NCBI GenBank assembly: GCA_946479205.1
Contig: CAMLFJ010000224.1
Span: 1 to 6,072 of the forward strand
Length of the DNA stretch: 6,072 nucleotides
Reading direction: 5' to 3'
Origin: an uncultured bacterium
GTDB taxonomy: Bacteria > Methylomirabilota > Methylomirabilia > Rokubacteriales > CSP1-6
The notes beneath the pieces were generated by a model, which was not told the DNA's origin, did not search any database, and saw only the letters and a list, made by a program, of their open reading frames with translations. The translations under genes and the position numbers were made by a program. Shown here in pieces: positions 1 to 5,335 of the stretch; position 1 is the stretch's first letter; the number at the start of each line of letters is the position of its first letter.

Positions 1-134
1 AAGAAGACGACGCAGTGATCGAGGAGGGCCCGCCGGACCGCGGCCACGCTCGCCGCGTCGAGCTCGGCGCCCAGGTCCACGCCGTGGATCTCGGCTCCGA
101 GCGCGCCGGTGATGGGACGGACCTCGATCGGCAT
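1..134 (-). CDS. TauD/TfdA-family dioxygenase, N-terminal fragment (runs off left edge)
   Basis: Only the first 44 codons and two bases of the next are present. They begin [20 protein letters not shown] and continue to a DHCVVFF segment. This is the usual opening of TauD/TfdA-type Fe(II)/2-oxoglutarate-dependent dioxygenases: a strand-turn 'P-TG-LGAEI-GVDL', a helix, then a hydrophobic 'L--H-VVFFR' strand. The family couples 2-oxoglutarate decarboxylation to hydroxylation of small substrates such as taurine, alkylsulfonates, alkyl sulfates or aryloxyalkanoates. The iron-binding HxD...H motif lies outside the window, so catalytic competence cannot be judged and the substrate cannot be assigned. 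The ATG start is supported by a GGAGGAG Shine-Dalgarno 7 nt upstream (plus-strand 142-148). The start is 18 bp after the stop of the upstream FMN-binding gene, which suggests it is the third gene of a minus-strand operon. Only the family assignment is claimed. Confidence 0.85.
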   Translation of the reverse strand, partial: MPIEVRPITGALGAEIHGVDLGAELDAASVAAVRRALLDHCVVF

Positions 135-152
135 CGGCGGGCTCCTCCGGGC

Positions 153-800
153 TCAGTACAGGTTCTTCCGGTAGCCGTCCTGCAGGCGCTGGTCGAGCTC
201 CTCGACCGTCATCGTGTTGAGCTTGGCGTGGTCGCGGAACATCTGGGCGGGCGAGGCCAGCCCCTCACGATCCGGCCAGCGCGCGGGCTCCCAGAGACCG
301 GAGCGCTTCACGCACTTCGCGCAATGCAGGAACGATTCCTCGACGTCCACCGCGATGGCGAGCTGCGGGGTCTTGCCCTGGGCGGCCAGGCGCGCCAGCC
401 ACTCGGGATCGCGCACGATCCGGGCGCGCCCGTTGACCCGCAGCGTCTCCTCGCTGCCCGGCACCAGGAAGATGAGCCCGATGCGGGGATTCTCCAGCAG
501 GTTCCGCATCCCATCGAAGCGCTTGTTGCCCGGGCGGTCCGGGATGAGCAGGGTCCGCTCGTCCACGACCAGGACGAAGCCGGGGGCGTCCCCCTTGGGG
601 CTCACGTCGCAGCGACCCGCGCGGTCCGCGGTCGCCACGAGGACGAAGGGCGCCCGCGCGATGAAGGCCCGGCAGTGCTCGTCGATCCGGGCGATGTCCT
701 TGCGCAGGGCGATCTCAGACGGCTCGCCCATCAGCGCGCGCAGCTCGTCGAGGCTCCCCACCACGTCCTTGAACTCCGTTGCCCCATTCGCTTCGCTCAT
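153..800 (-). CDS. Pyridoxamine 5'-phosphate oxidase-like FMN-binding protein (MSMEG_1061 type)
   Basis: Encodes 215 aa of the PPOX/flavin-reductase-like split-barrel fold. From the chosen start, visible elements are a strand pair FVLVATADRAGRCDVSPKGD (residues 52-71), the IPDRPGNKRFDGMRNLLENP segment (86-105) typical of FMN phosphate binding in this group, a LIFLVPG strand (109-115), and a C-terminal HCAKCVKRSGLW block (159-170). The SPKGD, PGNKR and HCAKC...RS.LW combination matches, from memory, the MSMEG_1061 subfamily, which has no settled substrate. It is not PdxH, whose signature residues are missing. Proteins of this fold bind FMN or F420 and act as cytosolic oxidoreductases. The ATG at 800 is preferred over an in-frame start at 842, because GGGAGG lies 7 nt upstream of it and the extra 14 residues look non-homologous. 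It follows the serine hydrolase by 46 bp and precedes the TauD-like gene by 18 bp, so cotranscription is likely. Confidence 0.88.
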   Translation of the reverse strand: MSEANGATEFKDVVGSLDELRALMGEPSEIALRKDIARIDEHCRAFIARAPFVLVATADRAGRCDVSPKGDAPGFVLVVDERTLLIPDRPGNKRFDGMRNLLENPRIGLIFLVPGSEETLRVNGRARIVRDPEWLARLAAQGKTPQLAIAVDVEESFLHCAKCVKRSGLWEPARWPDREGLASPAQMFRDHAKLNTMTVEELDQRLQDGYRKNLY

Positions 801-807
801 GCGATCG

Positions 808-813
808 CCTCCC
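808..813 (-). promoter_or_regulatory. Shine-Dalgarno deciding the FMN-binding protein start
   Basis: On the minus strand this reads GGGAGG and sits 7 nt before the ATG at 800. It decides the start in favour of 800 rather than the in-frame start at 842, and gives a 215-residue product in place of 229. Confidence 0.7.
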
Positions 814-846
814 GGGAGAATCCCTCTCGTGCCCTCGAACATACCA

Positions 847-2256
847 TCACCGGTCCGCCCAGGTCTCGATCCGCTCGGTGTAGTTCTCGCCGAACCGGGC
901 GCGCGTCACGCGGCCCGCCGGGTCGGTCTCGAAGACCACCAGCTCCCCGGGGACGCCGTAGCCGTCGGTGGTCTCGACCCGGAAGGTGTGCTCGCCGACC
1001 GGCTTGAGCGTGGATGTCACGAGCGTCGGGTCGGGGGTCGCGGGGCCGATCACGACCAGCTCGCCGCCGCGGATGATGATCTGGAGATCGGCCCACGCGC
1101 TCCGATAGCGGCCCACGTAGCGCTGCCAGGCCGGGTCGGCGACGGGCGGCGCGGGCTGGGTCGCGCCGGCGATCGCGGTCCCGACCCACTCCAGCGCCTT
1201 GTCCGCGTAGAGCCAGACGTCGGCATCGTCGGAGTTCACCAGCGCGATGACCGCGACCTTGTCGGCGGGGCAGATCTGGAGATTGCTCCGGAATCCCCGC
1301 ACCGCGCCGCCGTGGCCGACGAGGGTCTTGCCCCGCACCCGCAGGAGGCGGAAGCCCAGCCCCCAGCCCGCCTGCCACTCCGGCTCGAGCCAGTGGACCC
1401 GGTGCATCTCGGCGAGCGTGCGGCCGGAGAGGATCTGGGCGCCGCCGGCCGCGCCGCCGCGGAGCTGGAGCATCGCGAAGCGCGCCAGGTCGGCCACGCT
1501 GGTCGTCATGTTGCCCGCCGCGGTGAGGCCGCGCAGGTCGTTGAACGGGGCTGGAGCCGCTCCCAGGAGCCGGCGCGCGTAGCCGGTGGCCAGGCGCGGG
1601 TGATCCGGCTCGGGCGACGCGACCAGCGTGGCGGTCATGCCGAGCGGCTCCAGGATGCGGCGGCGCACGAAGTCGACGTAGGGCTCCCCGGCCACCGCGG
1701 CGACCACCTCGCCGGCCAGCGTGGCGCCGAGGTTCGAGTACTTCCACCGGACCTCGGTCGGGAGCGGGCGCTCCTGCAGGGGCAGTCGCGCGCGGATCTC
1801 GTCGATGCTGGGGAACCGGCTGTCGGTGAAGTACGGGAACGCGCCCTCACGGGGCAGCCCCGACGTGTGCGTGAGCAGATGACGGATCGTGATCGTCCCG
1901 GCGTCCGCGGCCGCCGCCTTCATCTGGAACCACGGCAAGTGCGTGGCCAGCGGATCGTCCAGGTGGAGCTTGCCCGCGTCGCGGAGGATGAGGAGGGCGG
2001 TCGCGGTGAACAGCTTGGTGATGGAGCCGATGCGGTAGAGCGTGTCGGCGGTGGCCGGCTCGCGCCGCTCGACGTCGCCCCAGCCGAAGCCTCGTGACCA
2101 GACCAGCGCCTGGTCGTGCACGATTCCCATCGACAGGCCCGGCAGGTCCCGCGCGACGCGCTGGGCCTCGATCCACGCCTCGAGCAGATCGATCGCGGAC
2201 CGGACCTCCGGATGCTCAGCGGGCGGATGCTCAGCGGGCGGGGGCGCGGTGGCCAT
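847..2256 (-). CDS. Beta-lactamase-family serine hydrolase (class C / esterase type)
   Basis: Encodes 469 aa of the serine beta-lactamase/penicillin-binding-protein-like fold. All three active-site motifs are visible: SITK (SxxK, nucleophile Ser78 and Lys81), YSN (YxN, 173-175) and HGG (315-317, the third motif in the form used by many esterases of this family). Supporting family landmarks are DPLATHLPW (101-109), IRHLLTHTSGLP (124-135) and a GWGLGF strand (298-303). After about residue 370 a separate beta-rich domain begins with WQRYVGRYRS, as in many long serine hydrolases carrying a C-terminal lipocalin-like domain. No signal peptide is visible, so a cytosolic esterase or amidase role is more likely than antibiotic resistance or cell-wall work; the substrate is unknown. 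The N terminus contains a duplicated PPAEH unit from a 15-bp tandem repeat. The ATG lacks a convincing Shine-Dalgarno. It is probably the first gene of the minus-strand operon and is divergent from the alpha/beta hydrolase. Confidence 0.93.
   Translation of the reverse strand: MATAPPPAEHPPAEHPEVRSAIDLLEAWIEAQRVARDLPGLSMGIVHDQALVWSRGFGWGDVERREPATADTLYRIGSITKLFTATALLILRDAGKLHLDDPLATHLPWFQMKAAAADAGTITIRHLLTHTSGLPREGAFPYFTDSRFPSIDEIRARLPLQERPLPTEVRWKYSNLGATLAGEVVAAVAGEPYVDFVRRRILEPLGMTATLVASPEPDHPRLATGYARRLLGAAPAPFNDLRGLTAAGNMTTSVADLARFAMLQLRGGAAGGAQILSGRTLAEMHRVHWLEPEWQAGWGLGFRLLRVRGKTLVGHGGAVRGFRSNLQICPADKVAVIALVNSDDADVWLYADKALEWVGTAIAGATQPAPPVADPAWQRYVGRYRSAWADLQIIIRGGELVVIGPATPDPTLVTSTLKPVGEHTFRVETTDGYGVPGELVVFETDPAGRVTRARFGENYTERIETWADR
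2210..2239. repeat. 15-bp perfect tandem duplication in serine hydrolase N terminus
   Basis: Two adjacent identical 15-bp units (2210-2224 and 2225-2239), each reading GGATGCTCAGCGGGC on the plus strand. They are in frame in the minus-strand gene and duplicate a PPAEH pentapeptide at residues 6-15. The length is a multiple of three, so the frame is kept. It looks like a slippage duplication in a disordered N-terminal tail, ahead of the conserved domain. Confidence 0.9.
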
Positions 2257-2264
2257 CGGGCCAG

Positions 2265-2293
2265 ATACTGGGGCGGGACCCCTTCCCGGTCAA
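2265..2293 (-). promoter_or_regulatory. Candidate sigma70-type promoter for the serine hydrolase operon
   Basis: On the minus strand, TTGACC (2288-2293) matches the -35 consensus at five of six positions. It is followed after 17 bp by CAGTAT (2265-2270), a weak -10. Transcription starting about 7 nt further on would begin within a few bases of the ATG at 2256. That would make the transcript essentially leaderless and would fit the absence of a Shine-Dalgarno. The -10 match is poor and promoter consensus is uncertain in an unidentified high-GC host, so this is only a candidate. Confidence 0.3.
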
Positions 2294-2303
2294 GGCCGGT
2301 GGC

Positions 2304-2312
2304 TGCTATGGT
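2304..2312 (+). promoter_or_regulatory. Candidate extended -10 promoter for the hydrolase-monooxygenase pair
   Basis: TGCTATGGT is an extended -10 element (TGn followed by TATGGT). It lies about 39 bp before the GTG start of the alpha/beta hydrolase, leaving room for a short leader carrying the Shine-Dalgarno. No good -35 is seen; TTCCCG at 2283-2288 with 18-bp spacing is the best available. Transcription from here would diverge from the candidate minus-strand promoter in the same 94-bp gap. Confidence 0.3.
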
Positions 2313-2333
2313 CTCTACCCTGAGCCCATCTCC

Positions 2334-2342
2334 GGAGAGGAG
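2334..2342 (+). promoter_or_regulatory. Shine-Dalgarno supporting a GTG start
   Basis: GGAGAGGAG ends 8 nt before GTG at 2351. It supports GTG as the true start of the alpha/beta hydrolase; no ATG is found at a suitable distance in that frame. Confidence 0.7.
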
Positions 2343-2350
2343 CCGCCCCT

Positions 2351-3136
2351 GTGCCGCCTCGCGAGGAAGTGATCACGGTAGGAGAGACGAAGGTGCAGGT
2401 GACGATCGGCGGCCAGGGCGATCCCCTGGTCGTGCTGCACGGAGCCGGCGGCAACCGCGGCTGGCGCCGGTGGATGGCCACGGTGGGCGAGCGCTACACG
2501 GTCTACGCGCCCACCCATCCCGGCTTCGGCCGCTCCGGCCCGGCCGACTGGATGGAGTCCATAGACGACCTGGCCCGCTTCTACCTCTGGTTCCTCGACG
2601 TGATGGGCCTCTCCAAGGTGCACCTCCTCGGCCACTCGATCGGCGGCTGGACCGCGGCCGAGCTGGCCACGATGCGCCCCGGGGTGATCGACCGGCTGGT
2701 GCTGGTGAGCCCCACCGGGCTCAAGCCCGACGAGGGCGAGATCCGCGACATCTTCTTCTACCCGCCGGACGAGCTCCTCAAGTTCAACGTGCACGACCCG
2801 GCCACCGTCCCCGAGTGGGCCGAGCTCTTCGGGCAGAAGCCCGGGCCGGCCGAGATCGAGATCGCGCTGCGCAACCGGGAGATGGCGGCCCGGCTCACCT
2901 GGAAGCCCTACATGTTCAACCCGCGGCTCCCCCACTTCCTCCCCCGCGTGCCGACCCCCACCCTGATCGTGTGGGGACGCGAGGACCAGATCGTCCCGGT
3001 CATCTGCGGCGAGCAGTATCGGCGGCTGCTGCCCAACGCGACCCTGCGGGTGCTCGAGCGCTGCGGTCACTCGCCCCTCATCGAGCAGCCGGACGTGTTC
3101 GCGAACCTCGTGCTGGACTTCCTCGGGAGGGCCTGA
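2351..3136 (+). CDS. Alpha/beta hydrolase
   Basis: Encodes 261 aa, a full-length single-domain alpha/beta hydrolase. The oxyanion-hole segment is LVVLHGAGG (residues 26-34). The nucleophile elbow is GHSIGGW, with Ser96 as the probable nucleophile. The acid is probably Asp212 in WGREDQIVP, and the base is His240 in RCGHSPLIEQP. A helical cap covers roughly residues 125-195. The layout and the HSPLIEQP ending resemble C-C bond hydrolases of meta-cleavage pathways and related esterases, but the family is too broad to name a substrate. It has no signal peptide and should be cytosolic. The GTG start has a strong Shine-Dalgarno 8 nt upstream. Only one base separates its TGA from the GTG of the monooxygenase, whose ribosome-binding site lies inside this gene, so the two are almost certainly translationally coupled and probably act in one pathway. 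Confidence 0.94.
   Translation: MPPREEVITVGETKVQVTIGGQGDPLVVLHGAGGNRGWRRWMATVGERYTVYAPTHPGFGRSGPADWMESIDDLARFYLWFLDVMGLSKVHLLGHSIGGWTAAELATMRPGVIDRLVLVSPTGLKPDEGEIRDIFFYPPDELLKFNVHDPATVPEWAELFGQKPGPAEIEIALRNREMAARLTWKPYMFNPRLPHFLPRVPTPTLIVWGREDQIVPVICGEQYRRLLPNATLRVLERCGHSPLIEQPDVFANLVLDFLGRA
3125..3130 (+). promoter_or_regulatory. Shine-Dalgarno of the monooxygenase inside the hydrolase gene
   Basis: GGGAGG lies 7 nt before the GTG at 3138, within the last codons of the alpha/beta hydrolase gene. It supports GTG as the start and indicates translational coupling of the pair. Confidence 0.7.
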
Positions 3137-3137
3137 C

Positions 3138-4268
3138 GTGAAGCTCCACTACTTCAGCGAGATGCCGCACCACGAGTACCCCGACGCCGAGGGCGACAAG
3201 TACCCGTCGCTCCGCCTGGCCTTCCCGAACACGTTCTTCTCGCCCGAGATCGCCCAGCGCAACTACCAGCGCTATCTCGACGAGTACGACTTCGCCGACC
3301 AGGCCGGCTTCGACGGCCTCATGATCAACGAGCACCACTCGACGCCGTCCTGCGTCAACGTGTCGGCCAACATGACCGCCGGCATCCTCGCGCGCACCAC
3401 CAAGCGCGCGAAGCTCCTGATCCTCGGCAATATCCTGCCGATCCAGGAGAACCCGGTCCAGATGGCCGAGCAGATCGCGATGGCCGACCTGATCTCGGGC
3501 GGCCGCGTCCTGAGCGGCTTCGTGCGCGGCGTGGGCGTCGAGAGCTGGTGGGCCAACAGCAACCCGGTGCACAACCGCGAGCGCTTCGAGGAGTGCCACG
3601 ACCTGATCATCAAGTGCTGGACCACCCCCGGCCCGTTCCGCTGGGAAGGCCGTCACTACCACTTCCGCCACGTGAACCCGTGGTGCCTGCCGCTGCAGAA
3701 ACCGCACCCGCCGATCTGGGTGCCGGGCACCGCGAGCCCGGAGACCGCGGTGTGGGCCGGGCGCATGGGCTACACCTACGTGCCGTTTCTCGTCTCCTTC
3801 GAGGTCGCCCGCGAGCTCTTCGACTTCTACCGCCAGGGCGCGGCGGAGGCCGGCCGCACCGTCACCCCGGACAAGCTCGGCTTCCTCATCTGCGCGGTCA
3901 CCGCGGACACCAAGGCCAAGGCCCTCGAGGCCGGCCGGCACTTCGTGTGGCGGATGGGGCCGACGCTGCGCGGGCCGATCGAGTACTTCTCCCCGGTCGG
4001 CATGCGCTCGCGGGCGGCGAGTCAGTTCGCGCTCAAGGCGCGGTCGGTCTCGCTCGCCAAGATGAGCTACGAGGAGCTGGTCGAGAACTACTACATCGTG
4101 GCGAGCACCCCCGACGAGGTGGCGGACCGCTTCGCCCGCGTGCAGAAGGAGCTGGGCATCGGCCACCTGCTCCTGGAGGCGCAGGAGTCGCGCATGGACC
4201 ACCCGACCACCATGCGGTCCATCGAGCTCATGGGCAAGAGCGTCATCCCGGCGATGGCGGGGGTGTGA
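3138..4268 (+). CDS. LLM-class flavin-dependent monooxygenase (bacterial luciferase-like)
   Basis: Encodes 376 aa, within the usual length for luciferase-like monooxygenases, a TIM-barrel family using reduced FMN or F420. Visible landmarks are an early barrel strand KLHYFSEMPH (2-11), AGFDGLMINEHHS (56-68, the family's 'E-H' strand), a LGNILPIQENPVQMAEQ segment (96-112) with the usual region leading to ISGGRV (119-124), FVRGVG (128-133), and NRERFEE (146-152). These are followed by GPFRWEGRHYHF (165-176) and the diagnostic PHPPIWVPGTASPET (189-203). The C-terminal half contains the regular ADTKAKALEAG and STPDEVADRF elements. Such enzymes oxygenate or oxidise alkanes, sulfonates, ketones (type II Baeyer-Villiger) or cofactor-bound substrates, and the sequence does not separate these. 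The partner flavin reductase is not evident nearby, although the PPOX-type protein across the divergent promoter also binds flavin. It is cotranslated with the alpha/beta hydrolase and ends 10 bp from the convergent NIPSNAP gene. Confidence 0.94.
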   Translation: MKLHYFSEMPHHEYPDAEGDKYPSLRLAFPNTFFSPEIAQRNYQRYLDEYDFADQAGFDGLMINEHHSTPSCVNVSANMTAGILARTTKRAKLLILGNILPIQENPVQMAEQIAMADLISGGRVLSGFVRGVGVESWWANSNPVHNRERFEECHDLIIKCWTTPGPFRWEGRHYHFRHVNPWCLPLQKPHPPIWVPGTASPETAVWAGRMGYTYVPFLVSFEVARELFDFYRQGAAEAGRTVTPDKLGFLICAVTADTKAKALEAGRHFVWRMGPTLRGPIEYFSPVGMRSRAASQFALKARSVSLAKMSYEELVENYYIVASTPDEVADRFARVQKELGIGHLLLEAQESRMDHPTTMRSIELMGKSVIPAMAGV

Positions 4269-4278
4269 TCGGCGCGCG

Positions 4279-4584
4279 CTAGACGCGCTCGAGGAAGGCG
4301 CGGTCCTCGACGAGGATGCAGCCGCTCTCCTCGGCGCGCCGGATGCTCTCGAGGTTGTCGTCGTCCTTCGCGAGGCGCTCGCGGTACTGCTCGTACGCGG
4401 CCAGGCTCGGGAAGTCGATCAGGGCCAGGGCCTGGTTCGTCGGACCGGCGAACTTCGTCGGCAGCCAGTAGCCGACCACGACCCCGCCGCACCGCGGGAT
4501 GCTCCGGCCCAGGGCCCGCGCGTACTGCTCGAAGTCGGACCGCTTCCGGGCGTCGATCGTGTAGCGGATGCTGAGCGTGATCAT
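4279..4584 (-). CDS. NIPSNAP-family small protein
   Basis: Encodes 101 aa, the size of one NIPSNAP/ABM-like ferredoxin-fold domain. It starts MITLSIRYTID (first beta strand), followed by a helix DFEQYARALGRSI, a GGVVVGYWLPTKF turn-strand (33-45), NQALALIDFPSLAAYEQYRE (50-69), and a C-terminal SGCILVEDRAF strand (87-97). The 'GG--VGY-LP', 'A-ALI-FPSLAAYE-YR' and 'CIL--DR-F' pattern is that of bacterial NIPSNAP proteins. These are small cytosolic dimers whose biochemical function is largely unknown; the fold is shared with small cofactor-less monooxygenases, but no catalytic residue can be claimed here. The ATG at 4584 has GGGAGGA 6 nt upstream and overlaps the TGA of the ArsR-type regulator (ATGA), showing tight coupling. 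A longer upstream-open frame to 4875 is antisense-like read-through of the regulator and is not used. Confidence 0.88.
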   Translation of the reverse strand: MITLSIRYTIDARKRSDFEQYARALGRSIPRCGGVVVGYWLPTKFAGPTNQALALIDFPSLAAYEQYRERLAKDDDNLESIRRAEESGCILVEDRAFLERV

Positions 4585-5276
4585 GGTCTGTCCTCCCAGC
4601 GCAGGTTGAATATCTTGGCGAGCTGCGCGCGCCCCAGCGCGGTGACCGCGACCGCGCGAGTCCCCCGCACGCGTCGCACCCAGCCGCGATCGAGGGCCAG
4701 CTTCGCGAGCGCGGTGCCCACCGGGCCGGCCACGTGCGGGCGGCGCTCGGTCCAGTCGATGCACCGCCGCGCGGGCGCCTGCGCGCGCCGGGGGGCGACC
4801 TCGATGCCGAGCGCGCGCAGCGAGCGGGTTCCGGTCGGCGTGACGCGGTAGCGATGGCCGTCGTCCTCGAGCCACCGCTGCGCGAGCAGCGCGTCGGCCA
4901 GCGCGACCCCCAGCCGCCCGGCCAGGTGGCTGTAGCAGGTGCGCGCGCTCTTGATCCGCCGCGCGGCGTCGGCGGTTCCATTCACCGGCGTCGGCTGCAG
5001 CGGGACGGGCGCGACGACCGAGAGTGCCTCGACGGCGTGGCCCACGTCGGCGCCGGCCAGCCGGTAGTAGCGCCAGCGCCCCTGCTGCTCGACGCGCAGG
5101 AGCCGGCCAGCGATGAGCTTGGCGAGGTGGTTGCTGGCGGTCTGGGCGGAGATGCCGGCCCGGGCGGCCAGCTCACCCGCCGGTCGCGCTTCGCCTCCCG
5201 CCAGGGACAGGCACATGGCGGCGCGGGAGGGATCGGCCAGGAGGTTCGCCACGAACGCGATATTGGGCTCGGTCAT
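4581..5276 (-). CDS. ArsR-family winged-helix transcriptional regulator with long C-terminal domain
   Basis: Encodes 231 aa, about twice a minimal ArsR repressor. Residues 4-75 are the winged helix: IAFVANLLADPSRAAMCLSL, then helix-turn-helix ELAARAGISAQTASNHLAKL (35-54) and the wing LLRVEQQGRWRYYRL (59-73). The metal-site motif ELCVCDL of ArsR/SmtB is absent. The extension contains ARTCYSHLAGRLGVALADAL (111-130), a YRVTPTG strand (143-149), RCIDWTERRPHVAGPVG (171-187) and a final VTALGRAQL (211-219). The ARTCY-HLAG and CIDW-ERRPHVAG blocks recur, from memory, in a subgroup of long ArsR-like regulators; Cys114 and Cys172 could be ligand or redox sensors (inference). ATG at 5276 is preferred over an in-frame TTG at 5285; neither has a clear Shine-Dalgarno. 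It overlaps the NIPSNAP gene by 4 nt and is preceded by a 32-bp inverted repeat, suggesting autoregulation. Confidence 0.9.
   Translation of the reverse strand: MTEPNIAFVANLLADPSRAAMCLSLAGGEARPAGELAARAGISAQTASNHLAKLIAGRLLRVEQQGRWRYYRLAGADVGHAVEALSVVAPVPLQPTPVNGTADAARRIKSARTCYSHLAGRLGVALADALLAQRWLEDDGHRYRVTPTGTRSLRALGIEVAPRRAQAPARRCIDWTERRPHVAGPVGTALAKLALDRGWVRRVRGTRAVAVTALGRAQLAKIFNLRWEDRP
4591..4597 (-). promoter_or_regulatory. Shine-Dalgarno deciding the NIPSNAP start
   Basis: GGGAGGA on the minus strand, 6 nt before ATG at 4584 and inside the end of the regulator gene. It fixes the start at the 101-residue protein rather than at an upstream in-frame ATG. Confidence 0.7.
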
Positions 5277-5295
5277 CGAGGCCAAGCTTAGCGCG

Positions 5296-5327
5296 TTCGG
5301 AGCGCGGATGTTTCACCGCGCGCCGAA
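5296..5327. repeat. 32-bp imperfect inverted repeat between moeB-like and arsR-like genes
   Basis: Two 12-bp arms flank an 8-bp centre. The outer arms are TTCGG (5296-5300) and CCGAA (5323-5327). One mismatched pair follows (5301/5322). The inner arms are GCGCGG (5302-5307) and CCGCGC (5316-5321). The centre is ATGTTTCA (5308-5315). Eleven of twelve positions pair. It fills over half of the 59-bp gap and ends 19 bp before the regulator ATG. It could be an operator for the dimeric ArsR-type protein, or a transcript hairpin after the moeB-like gene. No T-run follows on either strand, so a standard intrinsic terminator is less likely. Confidence 0.75.
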
Positions 5328-5335
5328 GACAAATA

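Noticed and set aside
214..2097. A 627-codon open frame on the plus strand opposite the FMN-binding and serine hydrolase genes
   Set aside because: It lies antisense to two genes with clear family motifs. Its product is rich in Arg, Gly, Ala and Asp with no recognisable motif, as expected of antisense frames in GC-rich DNA.
847..2256. Antibiotic-resistance beta-lactamase
   Set aside because: The SxxK, YxN and HGG motifs are shared by many esterases and peptidases. There is no signal peptide, the third motif is HGG rather than KTG, and an extra C-terminal domain is present, all of which favour a general serine hydrolase.
2274..2288. CGGGA/TCCCG inverted repeat in the divergent promoter region as an operator
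   Set aside because: Five-base GC arms are common by chance in this composition, and there is no second copy or regulator gene next to it.
3078..4202. A 374-codon open frame on the minus strand opposite the luciferase-like gene
   Set aside because: It is antisense to a gene with full family landmarks. The product is a low-complexity Val/Arg/His/Glu-rich string with no domain pattern.
1..4268. Sulfonate utilisation locus (tau/ssu) because a TauD-like and a luciferase-like enzyme are both present
   Set aside because: No sulfonate ABC transporter or NADPH:FMN reductase SsuE is seen, only the N terminus of the dioxygenase is visible, and both families have many other substrates.
4274..4288. GCGCG/CGCGC inverted repeat with a 5-base loop at the convergent junction, as a bidirectional terminator
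   Set aside because: Only five pairs, in alternating GC sequence that arises easily by chance here, overlapping the NIPSNAP stop and with no T-run on either side.
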